NCBI RefSeq assembly: GCF_007290395.2
Contig: NZ_CP041656.2
Span: 682,001-746,000, forward strand
Origin: Bradyrhizobium cosmicum
GTDB lineage: Bacteria; Pseudomonadota; Alphaproteobacteria; Rhizobiales; Xanthobacteraceae
Direction of reading: 5' to 3'
Length of the DNA: 64,000 nucleotides
Made by a program: the position numbers and the translations under genes. Positions 33,352 to 41,305 of the stretch are shown one piece after another. The notes under the pieces are model-generated. The model was not told the origin of the DNA and did not search any database. It was given only the letters and a program-made list of their open reading frames with translations. Numbering within the stretch: the first letter of the stretch is position 1; each line of letters starts with the position of its first letter.

Positions 33352-34392
33352 TCACGCATTCCCCCGATCCTCGCGAAACAGATCCAGCTTCTGCTGCACC
33401 GGGCGATCCGAGAAGCTGAACAGCACAGCATCGTCCTCGGCCTCGTGCGTGACCCACTGCCAGCTCGGCACCACGAACAAATCGCGCGGGCCCCATTCGA
33501 AGACGGCGTCGCCAATGCGGCTGCGACCGCGCCCCTCGATCGGACAGAACACCGTCGCATCGGTCGAACGGTAGCGTGCGGTCTTGAAACCCTTCGGCAG
33601 CAGTTGAATGAAGGTGCCGATGGTCGGCATTGCGAAATCGCCGGTCTCGGGATTGCTGAATTTCAGCTTCAGCCCGTGGCAGGCATCCCATTCCTGGCTC
33701 GCGCGAGCCTTCTCCAGCGCCTCGCGGGTGTGGGCATAGGGATAGCTGAAGATCGGTGAGGTCTTCGAGCTCCGCTTCACATCGACCGGCAGCAGATTAT
33801 GGCCGTAGCGCGCAAAGCTGTCGCCGGCGGGCTTGGTGATCCGCTGCTGGTCTTCCTTCGATCCTTCGGCGAAGGAGCAATCGAAGAACTGCACCAGCGG
33901 GATGTCGAGGCCGTCGAGCCAGAACATCGGCTGGTCGGTTTCGTTGGAATGATCGTGCCAGGTCATCGATGGAGTGATGATGAAATCGCCGGGCTCCATC
34001 GCGGTGCGCTCGCCGTCCACCGCCGTGTGGGCGCCCTTGCCCTCGAGCACGAAGCGCAGCGCCGACTGGCTGTGGCGGTGCGCGGGCGCGACGTCGCCGG
34101 GCACCACCATCTGCACGCCGGCATAGAGCGAGGTCGTGATCCTGGATTGTCCGCGCAGGCCGGGGTTCTCCAGCACCAGCACGCGCCGCTCGGCTTCCTT
34201 CGCCGTGATCAGCTTGCCGGCTTCCGTCATGTAGTCGCGGATGACGTCGAATTTCCACAAGTGAGGCCGGCACGCGCTCTTCGGCTCCGGTGTGATCAGG
34301 TCGCTCATCACCGTCCACAGCGCGGTGAGATTCTCGCCGTCGATCTTCTTGTAGAAGGCTTCGCGTTCCGGCGTCTTGGTCACGGCTTCCAT
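33352..34392 (-). CDS. gtdA: Gentisate 1,2-dioxygenase
   Basis: Ring-cleaving iron(II) dioxygenase of the cupin class, 346 residues, the usual length. It converts gentisate to maleylpyruvate. The iron ligands are seen in PAHRHSQSALRFVLEG (His105, His107) and TWHDHSN (His146), matching the triad of the E. coli enzyme (His104, His106, His145). A second cupin domain fills the C-terminal half (FEWGPRDLFVVPSWQWVTHE). GGGAG precedes the ATG. It is divergent from the isomerase gene; the 87-base gap holds the operator at 34423-34432 and a good sigma-70-like promoter for this gene. Confidence 0.93.
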   Translation of the reverse strand: MEAVTKTPEREAFYKKIDGENLTALWTVMSDLITPEPKSACRPHLWKFDVIRDYMTEAGKLITAKEAERRVLVLENPGLRGQSRITTSLYAGVQMVVPGDVAPAHRHSQSALRFVLEGKGAHTAVDGERTAMEPGDFIITPSMTWHDHSNETDQPMFWLDGLDIPLVQFFDCSFAEGSKEDQQRITKPAGDSFARYGHNLLPVDVKRSSKTSPIFSYPYAHTREALEKARASQEWDACHGLKLKFSNPETGDFAMPTIGTFIQLLPKGFKTARYRSTDATVFCPIEGRGRSRIGDAVFEWGPRDLFVVPSWQWVTHEAEDDAVLFSFSDRPVQQKLDLFREDRGNA

Positions 34393-34422
34393 GGCGCGGC
34401 TCCCGGCTGTTTTGTTGATTGA

Positions 34423-34451
34423 CAGTATACTGACGGTCTAGGTAGCGTCAA
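34423..34451 (-). promoter_or_regulatory. Promoter of the gentisate dioxygenase gene with CAGTATACTG operator
   Basis: On the minus strand TTGACG (34451-34446) is followed after 16 bases by TATACT (34429-34424). The -10 box lies inside the perfect palindrome CAGTATACTG (34423-34432). The word TTGACAGTATAC is repeated before the monooxygenase gene at 38613. A regulator bound here would cover the -10; the MarR protein at 35102 is the likely ligand. Confidence 0.6.
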
Positions 34452-34479
34452 CGTTACAAGACTATAAGGGAGGGTTTCG

Positions 34480-35112
34480 ATGAAGCTGCATGGCTATTTC
34501 CGTTCCAGCGCCGCCTATCGCGTGCGGATTGCGCTGAACCTGAAGGGCCTCGGCGCCGAGCACCTGCCGCATCATCTGCGCAAGGGCGAGCAATGCGCGC
34601 CAGCCTATCTCGCCATCAATCCGCAAGGCCTCGTGCCGGCGCTGGAGGATGATGCGGGTGTGGTGCTGACCCAATCGGTCGCGATCATCGAATGGCTCGA
34701 CGAGACCCATCCCAATCCGCCGCTGCTGCCCAAGGATCCGTTGCAGCGCGCCAAGGTGCGGGCCTTCGCGCTGGCCATCGCTTGCGACACTCATCCGGTG
34801 CAGAATCTGAAGGTGCTGGCGCGGCTGCGCGAGCTCGGGCTTGCCGAAGAGAAGGTCCAGGAATGGGCGGCGTGGGTCAACCGTGAGGGACTGTCGGCCT
34901 GCGAGACGCTGATCAGGCACGAACCGGGGCCGTTCTGCTTCGGCGACGCGCCGACGCTCGCCGATCTCTGCCTGGTGCCGCAGCTTGCCAATGCGCGCCG
35001 CTTCGGCGTCGATGTCGCGGCCTATCCGCGCCTGCTCAAAGCGGAGGCCGCGGCCAAGGCGCTGCCGGCGTTCGCCAACGCCGCGCCGGAGAAGCAGCCC
35101 GATGCCGAGTAA
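34480..35112 (+). CDS. maiA: Maleylacetoacetate/maleylpyruvate isomerase (zeta-class GST)
   Basis: Zeta-class glutathione transferase of 210 residues. The N-terminal thioredoxin-like domain opens KLHGYFRSSAAYRVRIALNL; the usual Ser-Ser-Cys is Ser-Ser-Ala here. The glutathione-binding segment is NPQGLVPALEDD then LTQSVAIIEWLDE, and the C-terminal helical domain contains CFGDAPTLADLCLVPQL. It isomerises maleylpyruvate (or maleylacetoacetate) to the fumaryl form. The location next to gentisate dioxygenase favours maleylpyruvate. AAGGGAGGG precedes the start; its end overlaps the MarR gene. Confidence 0.9.
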   Translation: MKLHGYFRSSAAYRVRIALNLKGLGAEHLPHHLRKGEQCAPAYLAINPQGLVPALEDDAGVVLTQSVAIIEWLDETHPNPPLLPKDPLQRAKVRAFALAIACDTHPVQNLKVLARLRELGLAEEKVQEWAAWVNREGLSACETLIRHEPGPFCFGDAPTLADLCLVPQLANARRFGVDVAAYPRLLKAEAAAKALPAFANAAPEKQPDAE

Positions 35113-35614
35113 GCCCGCGGCTCCGATCACGATCGACGCGGTCTATGCCGCGCCGGGCTATCTGTTCCGGCGGATGCAGCAGATCGCGGTCGCGATCTTC
35201 ATGGAGGAGTGCAAGGCATTCGACCTCACGCCGGTGCAATATGCGGCCTTGATCGCGATCCACACCCATCCCGGCATCGACGCGACGCGGCTGTCGGCGG
35301 TGATCGCCTTCGACCGCTCCACGCTCGGCAGCGTGATCGAGCGGCTACAGGCCAAGGACTACATCGAGCGCAAGCCCGCGCCCGAGGACAAGCGCATCAA
35401 GCTGCTCTATCTGACGAAGCCGGGCGCCGCGATCCTGCGCGAGATCATCCCCGCCGTCGAACGCGCCCAGGCGCGCATGCTGGAGCCGCTGAAGCCCGCT
35501 GAGCGCAAGGCGCTGATGGGACTGATGGCACAGCTCGTCGATCTCAACAACGAAGCCTCGCGCGTGCCGCTGCGCGCGGAGGATGCGCTGGAGCATCTGG
35601 GGAAGGCGGGGTGA
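35102..35614 (+). CDS. MarR-family transcriptional regulator
   Basis: Winged-helix regulator of 170 residues, starting within the last codons of the isomerase gene (11-base overlap). The DNA-binding part spans about 55-105, with LTPVQYAALIAIHTHPGIDA, STLGSVIERLQAKDYIERKP and EDKRIKLLYLT, and helices at both ends form the dimer. MarR proteins near aromatic genes usually repress them and release DNA when an aromatic acid or its CoA ester binds. The shared palindrome before the dioxygenase and monooxygenase genes is its likely target. Confidence 0.9.
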   Translation: MPSKPAAPITIDAVYAAPGYLFRRMQQIAVAIFMEECKAFDLTPVQYAALIAIHTHPGIDATRLSAVIAFDRSTLGSVIERLQAKDYIERKPAPEDKRIKLLYLTKPGAAILREIIPAVERAQARMLEPLKPAERKALMGLMAQLVDLNNEASRVPLRAEDALEHLGKAG

Positions 35615-35638
35615 GGGGGAAGTGAGGCGATTCTCGTG

Positions 35639-35788
35639 CCTCACACACAACTGTCGTCCCGGACAAGCGAAGCGCAGATCCGGGACCCATAGCCACAGGG
35701 AGGAGTTTGGCGAAGACTCGTGGTTATCTGTCTCGGACTACAATCACTCCCTGTGGTTATGGATCCCCGCCTTCGCGGGGATGACACC
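35639..35788. repeat. Composite of three palindromic repeats
   Basis: First part (35653-35688) is a GTCGTCCCGGA-family copy, preceded by CCTCACACAC as at 1501. Second part pairs CCATAGCCACAGGGAG (from about 35686) with CTCCCTGTGGTTATGG (ending about 35762). Third part is GGATCCCCGCCTTCGCGGGG followed by ATGACACC. The whole lies between two convergent operons. Confidence 0.8.
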
Positions 35789-35829
35789 GAGAATGTTGCG
35801 ACGCCAGTGCGCTCCTTACGTTCGCCCCC

Positions 35830-37442
35830 TCACATCCGCAACAACGCCTGCCGATCGATCTTCCCCGTGCCCGTCTTCGGCAGCTCGTCGATGAAGATCA
35901 CCTCGCGCGGATATTTGTACGGCAGCAGCTTGCCTTTCACATAGTCCTGCAGCCGCCGCGTTGCCTGGCTCTCGTCGGCGGCGCGGTTGTTCATCACCAC
36001 CACAGCCTTCAGCGTCATGCGGCGATCCGGCAGCTCGGCCGCGAACACCGCGCATTCGCGGATGTCGGGGTGGTCGGCGAGGCACAGTTCGACTTCGAGC
36101 GGATAGACCCACTGGCCGGAGATCTTGATGAGATCGTCGGCGCGGCCCCGGAAGAAGTGGAAGCCGTCGGCATCGCGGACGAAGCGATCGCCGGTGTAGA
36201 TCCAGCCGCCATCGCGGATGGTCTCGGCGGACTTGTCCGGCCGGTTCCAGTACAGCGGCGTGTTGGAATCGCCGCGTACCCACAAGATGCCTTCCTCGTT
36301 GTCCCCGACCTCGCGACCGTCCTTGTCGCGGAGCGCGACCTCGTAGCCGGGCACGCGCAGGCCGGCGGCGCCGAGCTTCTTCTGCTCGGGACGATTGGAG
36401 AGATAGATGTGCAGCACCTCGGTCGAGCCGAGGCTTTCGACGATCTCCAGGCCCGTGAGTGTCTTCCAGCCATTGAAGACGTCTGCCGAGAGCACTTCGG
36501 CGGCGGAGAGGGACATGCGCAGCGAGGAAAAGTCCGTCTTGTCCGCACCCTCGGCCTTGGTCAGCGAGGTATAGAGTGTCGGCAGCCCGAAGAAGACCGT
36601 CGGCCTGTACTGCTCGATCGCCGCGAAGATCGACGCCGGCTTCGGTTGCCCCGGCAGCAGCAGCGTCGCCGCGCCCGCGGAGAACGGGAAGGTGACGGAG
36701 TTGCCGAAACCATAGGCGAAGAAAATCTTCGGCACGGAGAAGCAGATGTCATCCGGCGTCAGCGTCAGCACGTTCTGTGCAAAGGCAGCGTCGCTATAGG
36801 CCATGTCGTGCTGGAGATGCACTATGCCCTTGGGCCGGCCGGTCGAGCCGGAGGAATACATCCAGAACGCCATCTCGTTGCGATGTGTCGGGGCCTCCGC
36901 CAGTTCGTCCGGGAATTGCGCGAGCCAGTCTGCTGCGGCGATCGCCTGCGGCGCGGCGTGATCGCCGACCGCGCCATTGACGACGATCAGCGTGAGCAGA
37001 TCCGTGTCCTTGCAGGCCTCGACGTTGAAGCGCGCGCAGAACTCGGCGTCCGCCACCGCAACGGTGGCGCCGGAATCGGCGAGATAGAATTGCAGCAGGT
37101 CCGGCGGCGTCAGCGTGTTGATCAGCAGCGGCACGAAGCCGGCGCGCACCGCGCCGAAGAAGGCGGCGGGATAGGCTGGCGTGTCGTCGAGGAACAGCAG
37201 CACGCGGTCGCCGCGCTTCAGGCCGAGCGAGGCGAAGCCGTTGCCCCAGCGGCACGCGTCAGCGCAGAGCTCCCGTAGGTGCGGGTACCCGAAGCACCCA
37301 TGAGGGCGGGCTTGGCGCCGTATCCCTTGCCGAGGTTGTCGAACAGCACGCGGCTGGCGTTGTAGATATCAGGAACGGCAAAGCCGATCTCGCGGGCGCC
37401 CGCGCAGTCCGCGGGCACCTGGTCGCGAATCTCGTTGCTCAT
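35830..37442 (-). pseudogene. Benzoate-CoA-ligase-family gene with a one-base frameshift
   Basis: An ANL-family aryl-CoA ligase whose reading frame is broken once. The first part (37442 to about 37273) reads MSNEIRDQVP to GASGTRTYG, then shifts; the second frame begins ELCADACRWGNGFASLGLKR and runs intact to the stop at 35830. Adding one G to the GGG at 37272-37274 restores a 537-residue protein of normal family length with MYSSGSTGRPKGIVH, the phosphate loop, and PKTGTGKIDRQ with the catalytic Lys. Start overlaps the monooxygenase stop (ATGA). Either a fresh pseudogene or a base-calling error; everything else is intact. Confidence 0.85.
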
Positions 37443-38596
37443 GCCGTCGCCTCGCCGTCCGCATCCCTGCCACCGTTCTTGGCGGCCTCGTAGCGCGCCA
37501 TGAAGGCGGGCGACATATGGCGCAGGCGCGCATCGTCGATGCGCCCGGAGCGGGTAATGTAGCTATAGGCGAGATCCATCAGGCCGAGCTGCATGTGCTG
37601 GGCGAAGTGCTCGTACCAGAAGGCGCTGGTTCGCGCCGCGTTGACGAGCTTTTGCACCACCGGCTTGCGCGCGGCCTGATAGCGATGCAGCGCGGTCGAC
37701 AGATGCGCGTCCGATTCCAGCGCCTTGACCAGCGCGATGGCGTCCTCGATCGCGAGGCGTGTGCCCGAGCCGATCGAGAAATGTGCCGAATGCAGAGCGT
37801 CTCCGATCAGCACCATGTTCTTGAACGACCAATGCTCGTTCCAGACCCAGGGAAAGTTGCGCCAGACCGATTTGTTGGAGACCAGGCAATGGCCGCCGAG
37901 CGTGTCGGCAAACACCTCCTCGCAGACGCCCTTCGACTGCTCGGCGTCCTTGTAGGCAAAGCCATAGGCCTGCCACGTCGCGTGGTCGCATTCGACCAGG
38001 AAGGTACTCATGGTCGGCGAGTAGCGGTAGTGATGGGCGTTGAAGGCACCGCGATCGGTCTTCACGAAGGTCTGCGACAGCGTGTCGAAGCGCTTCGAGG
38101 TGCCGTACCAGACGAACTTGTTGGAGGAGTAGGACAGCGAGGTGCCGAAATCGCCCTCATAGGCGCGGCGCACCAGCGAGTTCAGCCCGTCGGCGGCAAC
38201 GATCAGATCGTGCCCGCCCAGCTGGTCGATGGTCTGGATCTGGGTGTCGAACCGCGGCGTGACGCCGACATCGAGCGCGCGCTGCTGCAGGAACTGCAAC
38301 AGCTCGAGCCGGCCGATCGACGAGAAGCCGACGCCGTCGATGGCGACGTGATCGCCATGCAGGTTCAGCGTGATGTTCTCCCAGCTCTCCATGTGCGGCG
38401 CGATCGCGTCGACCGTCTCGGGGTCGTCGGCGCGCAGGAATTCCAGGGCCTGGTCGGAGAACACCACGCCAAAGCCCCAGGTCGCGTCGGCCGGGTTCTG
38501 TTCGAACAGGTCGACTTGATCCTCGGGGTGACGCTTCTTCCAGAGATAGGCGAAGTAGAGCCCACCGGGCCCCCCGCCAATCACGGCGATCCGCAA
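37439..38596 (-). CDS. FAD-dependent monooxygenase, aryl-CoA hydroxylase type
   Basis: Class A flavin monooxygenase of 385 residues. The FAD motif GGGPGGLYFAYLWKK starts at residue 7, the DG motif lies in DLIVAADGLNSLVRRAYEGD, and the second FAD motif is MVLIGDALHSAHFSIGSGTR. The form LWKKRHPEDQVDLFEQN and HFSIGSGTRLAIEDAI are those of enzymes hydroxylating aryl-CoA esters (salicylyl-CoA 5-hydroxylase and the N-terminal half of 2-aminobenzoyl-CoA monooxygenase). Coupled to the ligase gene and near gentisate dioxygenase, it probably makes gentisyl-CoA. The substrate is not certain. Confidence 0.85.
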   Translation of the reverse strand: MRIAVIGGGPGGLYFAYLWKKRHPEDQVDLFEQNPADATWGFGVVFSDQALEFLRADDPETVDAIAPHMESWENITLNLHGDHVAIDGVGFSSIGRLELLQFLQQRALDVGVTPRFDTQIQTIDQLGGHDLIVAADGLNSLVRRAYEGDFGTSLSYSSNKFVWYGTSKRFDTLSQTFVKTDRGAFNAHHYRYSPTMSTFLVECDHATWQAYGFAYKDAEQSKGVCEEVFADTLGGHCLVSNKSVWRNFPWVWNEHWSFKNMVLIGDALHSAHFSIGSGTRLAIEDAIALVKALESDAHLSTALHRYQAARKPVVQKLVNAARTSAFWYEHFAQHMQLGLMDLAYSYITRSGRIDDARLRHMSPAFMARYEAAKNGGRDADGEATA

Positions 38597-38612
38597 CGTC
38601 TGCCTCCCTAAT

Positions 38613-38625
38613 TGACAGTATACTT
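38613..38625 (-). promoter_or_regulatory. Second copy of the TTGACAGTATAC operator
   Basis: TTGACAGTATACTTAC matches TTGACAGTATACTGAC at 34419 in all but one position. It lies about 20 bases before the monooxygenase start, and on the minus strand its TATACT again forms a plausible -10. Likely regulated by the same protein as the gentisate dioxygenase gene. Confidence 0.6.
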
Positions 38626-38786
38626 ACTATCTGGGGCTAGACTAATGGGCTCCGGCTTCCCGCGCCAGCGGAATTATCAGCAAGGCAAGGTGCGCCGAAA
38701 CTCACCTCCGGACGCGTGTTTGACGCGCGCCCGCAGCAATGTCGTTGCAAGCATAGCCAAACCGCAACGGCTTGGCCATCCGGGTA

Positions 38787-39002
38787 TCAGACGCAACGCT
38801 TCACGTAGACACCGTTCACCAGCACCCTGGTGCAGCGGACCACCGGAACCGGCTTGCGGACCACGACGGCTGCGTTCGGCCCGGCGCAGCCGGCGCGATA
38901 GACCCCGCGGGCACACACCACCGCGTTGGCGTCGGTAGCCTCGAACGTCATGGTCGCCCCGAAGGCAAGGAGCGCGGAAGCGATGAGCAGCAATGCACGC
39001 AT
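38787..39002 (-). CDS. Small secreted Cys-containing protein
   Basis: A 71-residue protein starting MRALLLIASALLAFG, with GGGAG before the ATG; the longer frame adds 27 polar residues upstream. A signal peptide ends near TDANA, and the mature part (about 45 residues) has four Cys (VVCARGVYRAGCAGPN and VVRCTRVLVNGVYVKRC), fit for two disulfides. No enzyme motif. Similar tiny secreted proteins are frequent in Bradyrhizobium, with unknown function. It is 105 bases downstream of the Cys-repeat protein and may share its transcript. Confidence 0.72.
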   Translation of the reverse strand: MRALLLIASALLAFGATMTFEATDANAVVCARGVYRAGCAGPNAAVVVRKPVPVVRCTRVLVNGVYVKRCV

Positions 39003-39107
39003 GTCTTTCTCCCGGTCTTGTCGTGATTGAAATCGGATATCGGCAAAAGGTTTGTCGCTGCTGGCGCGCGAAAATTCATTCACGCGTGCCGCAAGGATGC
39101 GCGCCGC

Positions 39108-39947
39108 TTATCGCGCCGCGAACGGTGCCAGCACGTCCTTGCAGGCGGGCGACAGCGAGGCGGCGTTGCTGGCCACGCACTGTATGATACGGCCGCCACC
39201 TGGCGCGACGCTGCCGCACAGCGTCCGGATATCCTCGCGACATGCGGACTGGACGATGAACAGCTCTTCGCGCGGCCGCAGCGGGCGCAGGACGATCACG
39301 GTTGGCGCGGCCGCCGGTGCTGCTGCTGGAGGTGCAGCGCCCGCGGGCGTGACCGTCGCTGCTGCACTGCCGCCACCGGTTGCAGCGGTCACGGCCTTCT
39401 CGCAGGCCGGCGAAACCTTCGACTTGTTCTTTTCCAGGCATTCGAGCGCGGGCGCGCCGCCCGGCGGCACGCTGGCGCAGACCTTGGGATAATCGGCGCG
39501 GCATGCGCTCTTCACCGCGGCGGCCTGCGCGCTGGTCGGCTGCTTGGCTGCAGCCGCCTTCGGCGCCGGTGCTGCGGCCGGCTTCGCGGCGGGGGTGGCC
39601 TCAGCCTTCGGCGCGGCAGGCGCCGTCTCCGCCTTGGGAGCAGCTTCGGTCTTCGGTGCGGCGGGTGCGGCTTCCGTCTTTGGAGCGGCGGCCGGCTCGA
39701 CCGCGCGAACCGCGGTCTGGCATCCCGATGACAGGCTGGACATGTTCTTCTGCAGACATTGATACGCCTCCACCCCGCCGGGCGTGACACTCGCGCAGTG
39801 CGCCATGAAGTCGGAGCGGCATGCGGACCGGATGGCGCTCTTCTGCGCGTCGGTCGGCGCTTGCGCGAAGGCGCTTGTTGCAGTTGCGAAGAACGCCGCC
39901 GCCAACAATGCGCCGCGCGTCGAAACATGTTTCAACGTGTTGAACAT
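39108..39947 (-). CDS. Exported protein with three Cys-rich repeats and a Pro/Ala/Lys linker
   Basis: Protein of 279 residues, started at MFNTLKHVSTRG (the longer frame adds 20). The signal peptide ends near TSAFA. Three repeats have exactly the same Cys spacing, C-x7-C-x12-C-x11-C: Cys 43/51/64/76, 149/157/170/182 and 236/244/257/269. Each reads roughly S-A-C-R-x-D-x(5)-C-x-S-V-x-P-G-G. Repeats 1 and 2 are separated by a low-complexity linker of Ala, Pro, Lys, Glu and Thr (about 83-140), the second gap by a Pro/Ala-rich stretch. This resembles the cysteine-rich repeat family (GLG1-like). Role unknown; a periplasmic or cell-wall-spanning protein is likely. Confidence 0.82.
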   Translation of the reverse strand: MFNTLKHVSTRGALLAAAFFATATSAFAQAPTDAQKSAIRSACRSDFMAHCASVTPGGVEAYQCLQKNMSSLSSGCQTAVRAVEPAAAPKTEAAPAAPKTEAAPKAETAPAAPKAEATPAAKPAAAPAPKAAAAKQPTSAQAAAVKSACRADYPKVCASVPPGGAPALECLEKNKSKVSPACEKAVTAATGGGSAAATVTPAGAAPPAAAPAAAPTVIVLRPLRPREELFIVQSACREDIRTLCGSVAPGGGRIIQCVASNAASLSPACKDVLAPFAAR

Positions 39948-40096
39948 CCGAGTGAATCCTGCCCTGCCGGGCAAGCCCGGCGCTTTATCAATGTGATGCA
40001 ATCGCAAGCGTCGCGAGCAATGCCTCGCGACGTTATCTTTGGCCGCTTTGGCCTCTACCGCAAGTAGATATTACCTCGGCAGCTGAGACACTGACG

Positions 40097-41098
40097 TCAG
40101 AGCCTGACCATGCGCTTGCCGCGGTTCTCGCCCGCAAGCAATCCGATCAGCGCTTTCGGCGTGTTCTCCAGGCCATCGATGATGTCTTCCTGCACCTTCA
40201 GCCTGCCGGATTTCACCCAGCTCTGGAGATCGGCAAGCGCGCGCTGGCTCTCCTTCATGTAGTCCATCACGATGAAGCCCTGCATGATCAGGCGCTTCAC
40301 CACGATCAGGCCCGGCACGCCGCGCGGGCCGTGCGCGGAGGGCGCGCCGTCATATTGCGAGATCGCGCCGCAGCAGGCGATGCGACCGTAATTGTTCATC
40401 TGCGGCAGGCAGGCTTCGAGAATGTCGCCGCCGACATTGTCGAAATAGACGTCGATGCCCTTGGGCGCCGCCGCGCGCAGCGCCTTGAACACGGCGCCGT
40501 CCTTGTAATCGACCGCGGCATCGAAGCCGAGTTCGGAGGTCAGCCAGTTGCATTTGTCGGCGCCGCCGGCGATGCCGACCACGCGGCATCCCTTGATCCT
40601 GGCGATCTGTCCAACGATCGAGCCGACCGAGCCCGCGGCCGCGGAGACTACGACCGTCTCACCCTCTTTGGGCCTGCCGATCTCGAGCAGGCCGAAATAG
40701 GCGGTGAGGCCGGCGATGCCGAACACGCTGAGCAGATGCGTCATCGGTTCGAGCTTCGGCATTTTGGTGAGATGCTTCGCCGGCACCGCCGCATAGTCCT
40801 GCCAGCCGGTGTCGCCGAACACGATGTCGCCGGCGGCGAGCTCCGGCGCCTTCGAGCTGATGACCTCGGCGATGGCGCCGCCGGCCATCACGCTGTTGGC
40901 CTCGACGGCGGATCGATAGGTCGCGCCATGCATCCAGGCACGGTTGGCCGCGTCGAGCGAGATGTAACGCACGCGCAGCAGGGCCTCGCCGTCCTTCGGC
41001 TCTGGCATCGTGCCGTCGACCATCTTGAAATGTTCAGGGCCGAGCTTGCCGCTGGGCTTTTCCACCAGAAGAATCTGGCGATTGATGCTGCCGCTCAT
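40097..41098 (-). CDS. NADP-dependent oxidoreductase (MDR, PTGR/CurA-like)
   Basis: Zinc-free medium-chain dehydrogenase/reductase of 333 residues. The family opening NRQILLVEKPSGKLGPEHFK, the conserved MHGATYRSAVEANSVMAGGA, the nucleotide motif VVSAAAGSVGSIVGQIARIK (about 151-170) with GIAGGADKCNWL, and the end KALIGLLAGENRGKRMVRL are visible. Such enzymes reduce the double bond of alpha,beta-unsaturated ketones or aldehydes with NADPH. It is transcribed alone, away from the symporter gene. The specific substrate is unknown. Confidence 0.92.
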   Translation of the reverse strand: MSGSINRQILLVEKPSGKLGPEHFKMVDGTMPEPKDGEALLRVRYISLDAANRAWMHGATYRSAVEANSVMAGGAIAEVISSKAPELAAGDIVFGDTGWQDYAAVPAKHLTKMPKLEPMTHLLSVFGIAGLTAYFGLLEIGRPKEGETVVVSAAAGSVGSIVGQIARIKGCRVVGIAGGADKCNWLTSELGFDAAVDYKDGAVFKALRAAAPKGIDVYFDNVGGDILEACLPQMNNYGRIACCGAISQYDGAPSAHGPRGVPGLIVVKRLIMQGFIVMDYMKESQRALADLQSWVKSGRLKVQEDIIDGLENTPKALIGLLAGENRGKRMVRL

Positions 41099-41305
41099 GG
41101 CGTTTCCTCTTCGCTTGTTTGACGATTATTGATGCAGCCGCCGCAAACAAAACATGCAAGCCGCCGTTGTGCGCTGCATGAAGGCTAGATCGGCGCCTCC
41201 AGTTTCACAATGGGAACATCCGGACAAAGCGACCGCACGCCAAGCGTGTTGCGCAGCTGTCATATCTGCGACACTATGAAGCGCCGGTGTACGTGGGGGT
41301 AATCG

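Noticed and set aside
39544-39762. Plus-strand frame rich in GAAAGFAAG-type repeats
   Set aside because: It is the antisense of the Ala/Pro linker in the Cys-repeat protein and has no ribosome site.
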